Shown here piece by piece: positions 11,163-23,800 of a DNA stretch of 64,000 nt; positions within the stretch are counted from its first letter, which is position 1, and each line of letters begins with the position of its first letter. The DNA is from Paragorgia papillata (taxonomy: Eukaryota > Cnidaria > Anthozoa > Scleralcyonacea > Coralliidae), in assembly GCA_035771165.1 (NCBI GenBank), contig JAWNZC010000001.1, forward strand, positions 2,908,001 to 2,972,000, read 5' to 3'. A program made the translations under genes and the position numbers. The notes beneath the pieces are model-generated. The model ran no database searches. It saw only the letters and a list, made by a program, of their open reading frames with translations, and had not been told where the DNA came from.

Positions 11163-12235
11163 GGCGGACACCTTGTTTGGTCTTGATCATTAATCGACTG
11201 TTTTAATAATTTCTAGTGCAAGCATGTACTGGCTGTACATATTGCAGAGGGCCTCTCAAATGTAAATGAAAGACAAGTTAATGATGAGGACCTTGCTCAA
11301 ATGTTGACCTGTGCAAAGGATGTTTAACATGTTCTACTAAAACAAGACTACGGTGTATATAGCTTTCGTTTGTCGAGGTATGTACCAGAAGACAATGCAT
11401 TGTTCCCAAGAGAACTAATGAACGATTCAGTCAAGAATGAGTTGATCGACATAGTCAATCAAACTATCGTTTGGCAACTCAGCAAAGGTCTTTATTCTAT
11501 CTTTTTCTTCACGTTTATGCAAACTTGTGCACGGTGAAGACAATGTATTTTTGGTATAATGAAGCAATCATCCAATAGCAGCGTCTAGGTTCAATCGATG
11601 TTGAGCGATAGAATAAAGACTTTCGCCGATCAACCCATTCTTAAAAACAAAAAAAAAATGTGCACGGTGAGGACCTTTTCAACATAAAATCAAAGCTCAT
11701 TATAGACACTTTGAAGTTTGCCAAGTTTCTAGACCATTTCTCGATTGACTAATATGATCTTAGACTTCTCCAAGTAGCTTTCTCTGTGCGTGTCTCCATC
11801 TGCGTATTTACAGTGTGGCATGCAAAAGCGGATAACGGGCGATGAAGAGAAGAGGGCAGGGTAAACGAAAGGGGAGAGGCTACATACTATTAGCCTGCGT
11901 GCTACTACTATTCTTGGTTTGCACATGACGTCATGGCGGCCATGTTGGAGGAACTATAACAAAAGAATCTCATTAGCAGCTATTGTATTTGGAGTATGTG
12001 TTGCTGCAACATGGCTGCCGTTTCTTTGTCTTGTAAATCTTGTAAATCTTTGCAAACCACTAAGTGGAAAAAAGACCCAATCCATAAACCGGGGAGGGGA
12101 CCCACAGTTATAAAGTATTAATAGTCATCGGTTGCATTACGAGCTATAGTTTATGACATTACTCGTGAATTCTGAAACTGGGTTGAAACATATATATATA
12201 TATATATACTATCAGTAGAAATTAATCTGAATTGT
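11163..12235. other. Region downstream of RFC5, mostly featureless
   Basis: Contains one inverted repeat, aaaggtctttattctatc (11484) with gatagaataaagacttt (11606). Otherwise I see no gene. The stretch nearest 12236 would be the RFC5 3' UTR and includes a TA dinucleotide run at about 12190-12208. I found no clear AATAAA signal on the minus strand there. Confidence 0.5.
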
Positions 12236-15200
12236 TTAATGTTCTGCTTCCACACTGTCTGTAACCATGTCTCTAGCAACTTGAAATGCAGCCAGTAGCG
12301 AACCAAGCTGTATTTTTTCGGATGTTCCTGATGCCAATCTGTGTCTAAAACAAGATAATATAACACATCTATACCTGTATAGCATATTTGATAGTGGTGA
12401 TGGGAATAGAACATTTGAATTTCAAATTATGTTAGACTACAGGTGATAACTTACTCTACATCTGCCATTTTGTCCAGCAAATGCATCCGGACAGGTGCGG
12501 GGAACTCCACTAGATATGAGAAAGGAGGTTTATAAATGTATTGAATTATGTACAGTGCAGAGGAGAGTAGGAGTAGGGAGTAGAGTAAGAGGAGAGTAGG
12601 GGTAGAGTAGGAGTAGGAGTAGGAAGTAGAGTAAGAGTAGAGTAGGAAGTAGAGTAAGAGTAGAGTAGAGAATAGGAAGTAGAGTAAGAGTAGAGTAGAG
12701 AGTAAGAGTAGAGTAGAGTAAGAGTAGAGTAGGAGTAGAGAGTAGGAAGTAGAGTAAGAGTAGAGTAGGAATAGAGTAAGAGTAGAGTAGAGTAGAGAGT
12801 AGGAAGTAGAGTAAGAGTAGAGTAGAGAATAGGAAGTAGAGTAGAGTAGAGAGTAAGAGTAGAGTAGAGAGTAGAGTAAGAGTAGAGTAGGAGTAGAGAG
12901 TAGGAGTAGAGTAGAGTAGAGTAGAGAGTAGAGTAAGAAGTAGAGTAAGAGTAGAGAGTAGGAGGAGAGTAGGAGTAGAGTAAGAGTAGAGAGTAGAGTA
13001 AGAGTAGAGTAGAGAGTAGGAGTAGAGTAAGAGTAGAGAGTAGAGTAAGAGTAGAGGAGAGTAGGAGTAGAGAGTAGGAAGTAGAGTAAGAGTAGAGTGG
13101 GGTGGGGTGGAGAGTAGAGTGGGGTGGAGAGTAGAGTGCTAATAATATTCTTACCACGATGAACATAGACATGAACTTCTGTGAGTATGTCATCTAAGGC
13201 AAGGCCTTTCAATGTTTTTAACTCCATTATATCTTTGAAAGAGGACATAGTCAAAGAAAAGAGCGTTTATCTCACGACACATGCACCCACTGTTCATTAA
13301 TCAACTGATCAGTAAGCCCTAGGTGTTGATTTTACGGAGGGAGAAAAACCCTCGGAGCGCAGGAGAGACCAACTAAACTCTACTCACATGAGTCCCAAGC
13401 TCAAGAACGGGGTTATTCCCAGACGGTCACCCATCCAAGTACTAACCCCGTCTAACCGGGCTTAACTATTGGTGAGAGGCAGTGCCCTAACAGCACACGC
13501 CATCCGTGTTCCCCGTTTATCGCACATTGAGTATTTTGATTTCTAACTCTTGAACTTTCTTTCTCGGTAAATTAAATAAGAAACAAAATGATTTCGTTTG
13601 CAGCTCGCCTTGTAAATCAGACACAGAGCGCTGCTCATGTTTTATCTATTACATATGATATAGAATAAGACACCAAAACAGCCGATGCTGTACTTTGTGC
13701 AGTAGTCACAGGATTAATAATTATACTATGACCCTACTAGGTCTATTGCTGGCTAATGGTTCTCCCTTTGACGAGTAAAGCCGTCTGATGTTAGACCATT
13801 GAACTATAAGAAGACTGGAACGATAACTCAGGGGGGGGGGGGGGATTTTGAAGCCAGTGCCAGTCCCTTTGCAGGTAGCTCCCGTGCTTCAAGTTACTAA
13901 TTTTCATCCTGCCATATATTTTGTTTGGGACGATAATAAATTACTCCAAAACAACGGATTGAAATACATTGTTTTATACGTATGTTTTTTTTAGAAATAG
14001 CATTGGTTTCAATTTGATGTATAGTATAAGTTTCCTCGTTATTTTAAACTTTTTAAAATGTAGTAAATGTTCGACCATATTTCGCTGGGAAATAACACTA
14101 AGAAACTTGTTGTAGTTTTTCTGAGTTTTGAGCTGAACTACTTAACGCTGAACGTTGGGCTATATATGAAACTGAAGCTATTGAAAAATGCTATTTGGTA
14201 TAGAAACTTCAAGACTTTAGCTAAGAGAGAAATATTTAAAAAATAGAAAAACAACTGCCATTTTGTAACCTACGGCAAACAAAATGGCAGTTGTTTTTAT
14301 ATTTTTTAATTATTTCCCTTTTAGCTAAAGTCTTGAAGTTTCTATACCAAATAGCATTTTTCACTAGCTTCAGTTTCATATACATCCCAACGTTCAGCGT
14401 TAAGTAGTTCAGCTCAAAACTCAGAAAAACTAACATTTAAAGATTTTTGGCTTCATCCATTCATAGGGCGTGACTTTGGAGTTAGCGTTCCAGTTTACTT
14501 AGAGTTCAATGTGTTAGACAAAGTAAAATCATAAAGGGGCCATTTTTGGCCAACTCAAGCAGGAATGGGACACCAATGGACGAGTAGAAGTGAACATGCA
14601 TGTTATGCCAAAAAGGATACTATGATACGCTGTTTTAAAATCTTCATTCAACATCCAGTTGACTATATTAGCAATGTCTGTTGGTAATGGTTTTCCAGTG
14701 CAGGTGTAGATGTTCTTTTCATTTACAACATCAAAGGCTAGTGAGGTGCTCTACAATGGGAAGAATAATTATACTGTAGATACACAGTTCATATGTATAT
14801 GCATTAGAGTCAGTCAGGTTTTTTTTGTCAACCCCTCAGATTTGCAGGCATTTGATTAGAGATGTACCAGATATGGCTATAGATATCCACTAAAATTTTG
14901 GCATTGCTAACAATATGTGCATTGTAAGTACTATTTACAGAACGGACACGAATTCTGTAAATGACTTCTAAAACGCCTATTAAGGTAACTAAACAAAAAT
15001 AAATCATGTTAACAGCTGATAAACCTTCGAGGTAAGGTTTAATAGGCTACGATTATTAAATTAGTGATACGAGCATGCGCTTTAATTTAATACTAGTCCC
15101 ACATTTTCTATTCTAAGTGACGTGGCATAAATGGCCTTACTGGTCATCATTTGTTATTCAACAAATGTTGTTGGGCAACAAATGTTTGCATCTTCATCTT

Positions 15201-18200
15201 GTATGAGGACGCTACCAGCGAACCTCACTCAAGATAGTTGAATGCAAAGTGTCTGTACACTTGCTACAGAACTGATATGATCAGTGTCTGTAAATGTGAT
15301 ACAGAACTGATGTTTTTTTAAATAGTTCTGTATCACATTTACAGACACTGATATCAGTTCTGTACCGGGGTAAACAGACATTGATTAAACCTTAATTTCT
15401 TTTGAATTTTCCTCATGAATTATTAATGAGTTTTAGAATGTACTGTACTGCACTAACTGTATTGCACCTGTACTGCACTCTACTCTATTGCACTGCACTG
15501 TACTCAACTGCACCAGTACAGTACAGTTCACTCGACTGCACTAGCACCTGTACTGTACTGTACCGTACTGTACTGTACTGATAATAAGCAGATCCCCGTG
15601 TATATTTATCGATAAATTTAACAATTATTAAACTACATGGCTTGAACCTATAGAAGTATTATTTGTACATAGTCTTAATAAAAACTGGTAGTTCTGGGGG
15701 GGTGACTACAAATTTCAGAGGACTACACAAACCTAGACGAGCAATTTTCACGAACATCTACAATTATTAGTAAGTGATGTACGGTATATTTATCTTGGCA
15801 GTAAACCTTATCGAGGATTGGTTTGTAACTATCAACCTGAACGTCCTGAAGCCTTGGTGGCTTAATGACTAAGAAATAATTTGACTTGCAGGTTATACTC
15901 ACTTGTAAAATGTTAAGTGCTTTCCTCATATCTCCTCCAGATAATTTTATTAGACTTTTCTTACCATCTGGCTCGATATTAATGCTGTAAAAAACATAAA
16001 AAAAACCCACAAGTTTTTATAAAAGAAAACTCACATTTAAAAGTTCAGACAATTATGGTTATAACATGTATTAAAGGGTATTGGCAATACAAATTAAGTT
16101 TGTTTAATTTGAAAGAACTCGTGAAATTGTAATAGAAGATCTTTTACAACTTTTTCGTGTCTTTCTTCGTTTGGAAGTTTCTTCGTTTCAATTTTTTTAA
16201 TATGTAAATGAGATGGGCTCTGACGTCAGGAGCACTTATGAAATGTTCAGTATCACAAGGCGTTTTTATGTGCACAGTTTCAAGTGATTTCGTTGAACAA
16301 ATTTAGAGATATAACTGATTTTGCTACGTGTGAAAATACTGTAGCCTGCTCCTGACATCAGAGCCCATCTAATTTACATATCAAACAAACTGGAATATCT
16401 TGAAAACGAAGAAAGATGCGAAAATTATTTTTTGTTGCCAATGTCCTTTAAAGCAGGCGAGCGATGACAAAACTACGTCAATTAAGACCAGATTAATTAA
16501 TTTCATTGTACATCATAATATATCGCACTATACGTCATAAGACATTACGCTGCGTTATAAGACATTACGTTACGCTGTAAGACGTTCCCCTACAATATTA
16601 AGATACGTTATAGTACATTACGCTGCGTTATAACACGTTTCTTTACGCTATAAAATATTCCGTTATGTTGTAAGATGTTACGCTACGTTATAAGACGTAT
16701 GTCTTCACTCGAGGAACTGAAGATTTTTTTAAAACATTTTCTCTGCTGTGAGCTGCAAATAAACCATTAAAGCTTGATTTCAGTGAGTAGAAAGATTTCT
16801 CTTGTTTAAAAATTCTATATTTTGGTAAGAGATTTTATGGTTGTTTTCTTCTATTTGCTGCCGTTCAGTGGCCAGTCTTGACTCTTGAGGAAAGCAGTGC
16901 TCTTTCATGCGTTTATTGTGGAACTCGACGACGTCACGACAGTGTCAACAGTTGACAGTGTCTTTTATTTGCAGGGAAACAATATGTACATAAATGTTTT
17001 TTGAGAATGATATTACGCGTGAGGGATTTCTCTTGCTGAGCCAGTTACTGACTATTGTTCTAAGCATCAACATTATGTCGTCTCGGCTTGTTAGCTCTTT
17101 ATATTGGGCCCACTCTACCCAAGTTTTTTTCACCTCTTCAAACTCTGCGGGTGGAGTGGGCAATCTCGGGTGGAGTGGGCAATCTTGGGTGGAGTGGCCA
17201 AGGGGGTGTCACATTGGCCACAGACTACATAGAGTTGCCTGTGGAGTAGGCTAAAGGTTTTTGTCCCTTTTGAGGCAGCATTTCACTTACGATAGTAATT
17301 TCTAGTTTACACTGTAGGTTGCAATACAGTGTACAGTACCTCTCATTTTGAATGACCTGGTCAAGCCTTGACGTCATTTGTTCTGCCTCCAAAGGACCAA
17401 AGCGAAACCTTGTGCAACGTGACTGTAGGGCGGGAATTATTTTGCTAAGGTAGTTACAGATGAGACAAAACCTAGTGTTCTCCGTGAATTTCTCCATCAC
17501 TATTAAAGATACAAATTTATGTTGCTGGATTAGACTTAGACCAACAGTAGGAGACAATGTCATGCAGATTGTTTATCATAAACACTAATAATTAAGTTTT
17601 TTATAATGATAATTATAATAAGTTGATGATTGAAGGCTTTTTATTATATGGCTGGGTTTGATTTCTGGTCCGTGCGCAAAACGACGCACGCGGATTGGTT
17701 CCCGAGAGGTCGGGATTTTACGATATTGACCTCCGGTCTGTGTCCGGGTCAATACGCTTTTTTCTCGGCCCTGTAATTTTTGGCGAGAAAATTTCTGAGT
17801 TGATTTGAATACAAATAAAATAGAACTAGGTATCTTTATTCAAATATTCTGAACAATAAAATGTGTTGGAACATTACTGCTGGTTTTCTTTAAAGCTGTT
17901 TATCTAAAAACATGACAAATAAAAGCCGAACTGGTGTAAACAAGAAGGCCAAGAGCGACATGAAAAAGTTAACTGGTAAGGTAAACAGCATACTCCCAAG
18001 ACAAAAACAACGCTCGAAGCTTAAAAATAAAGTGAACCAATAGCCATATAATAAATTCCATATTAACCTCGTTTGCCCGGTCTGTACGGGAAAGTATTTG
18101 CCCTCGGTTTTATCGCACAAACCTCGCTCCTTCGTCGCTCGGTCTGTACGAAAACCTCAGGCAAATACTTTCCCGTAACATTTTCGAACAAAAATGTCTA

Positions 18201-20784
18201 ATTCTCTTTTATTCTGCACTCAAATCAACTCAAATTTCCCGCAAACTTACAGGTCATTAAAAAAGACGTTCGGTAATGCCATACCACAGTACTGGGAGGG
18301 CATTACCGTATTTTTCAGACCTCTCAGCAACCAATCAACGTGCGCTGTTTGGCGTAATTAATAGTGATGGATAAATAGGTGGGTTTTTTTAAATTTATAA
18401 CAATAAATGTGTATTAGTTGAGGTTTACAGCACCTCTTCGAAGAGCATTTTGTGCATCCGTTGTCATTTCATCTGCTTCATCCAGAATAACCATCTTAAA
18501 TCCAGATCTTAAATAATTATTAAATCACAAAATTAAGCCATATACAGTACATGTGCACATAGTTTCCAGTTAATATTATTAGGGAGTTTAAGATCTACGA
18601 CGTCAACCTCAACAAAACGACGTCCTCTAAACAAAAGAATTCTTTTTGCAAAACAAAGAAAATTAATAATTTTTAGTCCCAAGAGTAATCTCAACGCCGT
18701 CCTCGTTCTTTATACAACGCCACTTCGAGCATTTTCACGTTTTGGACGTCAACTCGCCAAAAGATGAGAACTGTTGCTTGAGATTGACTTCAATACAGAC
18801 ACCACAATCATTTTAACAATACTGGGACGTTTTGGAAGTCACCAAACTAGCTTCAAATATCAAATATAGTAGTTAGTTAACCGTGACTTCTTTAAATTGT
18901 AAAACTTATCTTGCGTTTTAACCGCCGTCGTCGTCCTACCATCTTAAAGCCCTAAACAAGTCTATTAAACTGCCTATGGAAGGAAAATTAAGTTTGTCTT
19001 ATTTGAAAGAACACTTAAAATGGCAAAGTAACATATTTTGCAGTTTTTCGTTTCCTTGCTTCGTTGTTGAGATATTTCAGGTTGTTTGATATGCAAATTA
19101 AACAGCTTGACGTCACACGTGCATAACTATATCGGAAATTATCGGAGGAAGTTATATATCGTTGATATTATCAAACTAAATTAATTCGAAGGAAGCAAGT
19201 GGGTGTATTTTTCCCACAACACCAAACATGTAGAATTTCTAAATTAATATTTGACAATAGCAAAATATATTTAACCTTCTTCAAAAACTCATTATGCACG
19301 TGTGACGTCAAAATGTTTAATTTGTATATCAAACCAACTGAAATGTCTCAAAAACGAAGCAAGGAAACTAAAAACTACAAGACGTTTTGTGATTTTAAGT
19401 GTTCTTTCAAATTAGTCAGACTTAATTTTCGCTTCACTTTAATAAGGTTCTTATTTAGTTTATTTTGCACCAACATTTAAATACAAAATAAGGTAAATTT
19501 AAATAAAGTTCTTGTCAGACAAAGTTTATTTCAACTGAGTCCATTCTGTCAACGGCAGGGTGCAAAGGGATGTTGGTGGCACGGTGATCACACGTCACCT
19601 CTGTGACCTTGGTCCGATTCCTTGGTCACATGTGAGAAGAGTGCTTCCAGTAAGTTACACTCCACCCAAACACTGCAGGTTTTCTCCTAGTGTACTCCAG
19701 TTTCCTTCTGTAGTAACACTGGACTAATTAGGGATGGCCCTTGTACTGGACTTCTATAGGGAGAACAGTTCAGAAATGACTGATAGGGTATGCAGTACAT
19801 GTAAATAAAGTTAGTTTTACTGAAGTTCATGCCTGAACCACTTTACAGGCCCCTGGGGGTTGAACTTTGACAAGCACCGGCCTAGACTACATGTACAGTA
19901 CGATTAACCTCGGTTTATGATAGAAAACTTGACTGGTTTACACCTTAAATCAGTCCGTAGAGCATTATAACACCATGTCTTCTACATGTACCATTGAACT
20001 TGTTAATCAAAGAAAAATAAGATTATGATTATTGATAAACTCCCCGCCTCGTAGTACCAAGGTGCTTGTATTTGCTACGCTGGCGGCAGCGCGGGGAGAG
20101 ACGAGGAAAAATCAGAGGAAAAATGCCACCCCGCATCAGATGCACAACCGGCATGGTTTCGGCTAAAAGGGATGACTCAAAAGGACCCGTCCAGTCCTTT
20201 CGTAGCTTTTCCAAAATATGTTCGTCAAATATGTTTCTCAAAAAATCTAGGTGGTGAACCAGATTTCTGATTAGGGTTAGGGTTTTATGTTGTGGTTAGG
20301 GTAGCAAAAAGATTGCTAAACTCTTGAGACTCACTGAAGCTTGATGACAAATTTGGAAAAACTAATTTGACAACATATTTTGCCAGCCAGCGTGGGGCCC
20401 ACGTGGATGTGGTGGTGTAGCAAACACAAGCGCCTGGGTACGAGGCTGATAAACTCCTCACTTGAATATTGTCCTTGTACTTGCAAAGCTAAGAACAGGT
20501 CCTCTAACTATCCCTATTCCTCTGTCATCAGAAGCATTGAGCTATAAAGTATAAGACAAACGTTAAAATGTGCAACTTTCAATACTTAAGTATTAATTTT
20601 AGGTATTAATTACGGTAACCCATTTCTGCCTGAGCTGGCCAAAACAGCTCTATTATTGTTTTACTTTGTCTACCACCAGATAATTTTACTTGGCAAAGGG
20701 AGGACCTTCAGACATCTTAGGCAGTAATTAAATATTGTCTTAAAAATCTCCAGGCATTTTTCTAAACATTGTTGTTGTGTGTCT

Positions 20785-20823
<39 letters not shown>

Positions 20824-23800
20824 AAAAAACCCAAAAAAAAAAACTCTAAAAAAGAGTGTGGCTTATATGTAGACAGCTGCAGCTTACCAGTACCACAGTA
20901 CTGTTAAACAATTGCAATACACTGGGGCAGTGTTTAAAGCTCAATTACAGTAGCTCCTGGATGTGATAATTAAACCAGCATGTACATTGTGTTGTACTGG
21001 ACTTGTTTTTTAGTTCGATTAGTTTAGTTTGTGCTTTGTTTAAGCTCCACATTGTCAAAAATAAATGTGGTGCTTATTCCTGGCCCACATTTGGGGTGTA
21101 TTCTGGGTGGTGCCTATTTGGGAATTGGGGTGGTGCTTATTGGGAGTGGTGCTTATCTGGGGTGGTGTTTACACAATTAATTATGGTACACTGGTGGATT
21201 GTACATCATTACATGACATTGTACTGTCAGGTTAACTGGCTTAAAGTTTTACATGCCTCAAGAACCATTGAGCCAAATTCCTTTGGAGTGTAAAGCTGTT
21301 TTGCAATAGCCAAGATGGTTGAGGTTTTTCCAGTGCCAGGAGGGCCATAGAAGAGTAAATGTGGAAGGCGGTCTTCTTCTATGAACTTTTGAACTGCAAT
21401 GTAAACAAATACAGTAGATTCTAGCTCAAAATTATACCTTGTATGTGATTACAGTAGATTCAGGACTTTGGGTTGATTAACACATTTCTGCCTAAGCTAG
21501 CCAAAAAAGGCAAAAATGGCCCGTTTATTGTCTTACTCTGTCTAACACCAGACAATTTTACTCATTAAAGGGAGAACCCTTAGACATTCTAGGCAGCAAT
21601 GGGTTAAACAATTAACTCATTCCTACTTTAGCAGGCCAAAATTGACCTCTTTACTGGTACTGTTTTACTCTCTATAATTATGGAGGCTGCTTGTTGGGTC
21701 TTGTGGAAAAGCAAACATGTGGAGAGTTTAGTAGAGGTATTTGAAATAAGTACTCATAATAAAATGCTGATTTTTATATTGTGAATTGTTCAGCAAGAGA
21801 TAAAAGTAGAGTACAACTTTCCCCAGGGTGGGGAATTTGCCACAGATTTTTGGCCCTGCTGCGGGGCATTTTCACCTGTTTTTCATCCCCATTGCAGGGA
21901 ATTAGCACCAATTTTCAAAAAATTGTCAAATGCCCAGGGGTTTGCCTGGGGTGCAGGGGATGATCATGGGCATGCTTGGATTTGACTGATACATTCATTT
22001 AATGCCAGATGATTTTACTCATCAAAGGGGAAACCCTCAGACACCCTAGGACCTAGGCAGTGATGCATTAAACAATTAAGTTGAATTAACCCAATTTCGT
22101 ACATGAGCTGGTCAAAATTGGCCCCTTTACTGTTTTACTCTCTAATGCCAGACAATTTTACTTGTCAGGGAGAACCCTCACTCCTACTTACACAGCAATA
22201 GGTTAACAAGTGAGTAACCCAATTCTGCCTGAGCCAGCCAAAAAGGACCCTTTTATTGTATTTCTCTGTCTAACACCAAACAATTTTACTCATCAATAAG
22301 GCAACCCTCAGACATCCTAGGCAGCAATGGGTTAACAAGTAATTAACCGATTCCTGTTGGAGCTGGCAGTAATGGGTTAAGAAAAAAAACTTCTAAATAA
22401 CCTACAAGCAACTTACTTGTGTTAATGATATCTTTATGTGAGATTAACTCAGTAAGGTTGTTTGGTCGATATTTTTCTACCCTAAGTTAGGAAAGAAAAC
22501 ATAGAATAAATGTACATACTTTAGATAAAGGACTGGGGGGCTAATCATCCTTACTTGCAGCCAGGGGCTGAATTGCGAAGGATGCAGATCAATGTGGCCG
22601 TGTCAAGGCATATCAAGGGTGCTCCTGGCAGCTGCCATACAACACAGTTCAGATGACGGATCACAGCTTATGTGTGAATGTACTTTGAGCTACATGTACC
22701 TATTTTCCTTAGAAAAATTTCTGAGTTCCTTTTTAATTTTATGCACAAGTCAATTCCAATATTGTCTCAGGATACCCCCAGGATACGAAAAAATCTTTGG
22801 TAACTGTCCCCATACTCTGTGAGCAGAGCCTTCTTTGTTGAACGTGGGTAGCCTGAATGCAGATACCCACTGCCATGTTCATGTTAGGCTTGCATTGATC
22901 ATTCATGTCAGTTGCTATATTACAATCTTTGTTCCCATGCAGTCCAAATCAGAGCAGCAAACAAAATAAAAACAAGTTAAAGCTACTTTGTCCCAAATCT
23001 TGGACACAGCCATCTTGGAAAGTCTTGGACAAATCTAGCAGCTAGCCTCCTCTTCTTCCCTTACTTGGCAAGGAAAAAAGGGAAACAAGGCTCTGCTCAT
23101 ATGGTAGAGCTACAACGTGATAATGGTATTTTTTTATGAATAGCCATAATAGACGGCCTTTATATTCCTGCTATTGTATGTCACCAGGGTATTTGAAACT
23201 CAAATACCCTGCTCACTTACATCACCATGGGCAATTAATATTCCATTTGTGTGGTTTTTGTTGAGATTGAAGTAGCTTTATGATTTGAAAAAAGAAAACA
23301 TCATTTATGAAAACATGCGAAGGGTGTATAAATTATATATTATCAGGGATGGGCAGAATATGTTTGGACCCCCCCACTTTATAACAAGGCCAGTAATAAA
23401 GTTATGATTTATAAAATCAACAAGAAAACAATTTTTATACATATCATATATTTTATACATTGAATTCTGTTTTTAAATGTACCTTTTGTAAGCCTGACCC
23501 AACACAATACACTAACCCTAGCTAACCCACAACTTTGAATAAAGATATAATAAAGAAATTTGAATGCAGATATTCAATGTCTGGAAAGGTGTTGTCTTTT
23601 GAGTATTTTATGACGTTTTTGGACCTTCAGAATTCTGTAAATCCTTGTCCTAAAATGCAGGAAATGGCATTTTCCGGGAGCATGCCCCTGGACCCCCTAA
23701 AGAAATTTTGCCCCCCCCCCCCCCACACACACACACCTTTAGTGTCGCTCCGACACCCCTGTATATTATACTGAACACTGTATACATGTAATTATACATG

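Noticed and set aside
12451..13254. 267- and 215-codon Leu/Ser/Tyr-rich frames
   Set aside because: They are read-through of two true RFC5 exons into the minisatellite intron. Splice sites at 13155 and 12509 remove the repeat.
20275..20312. Telomere-like ttagggttagggtttt
   Set aside because: Only two to three units inside an RFC5 intron; chance or minor interstitial repeat.
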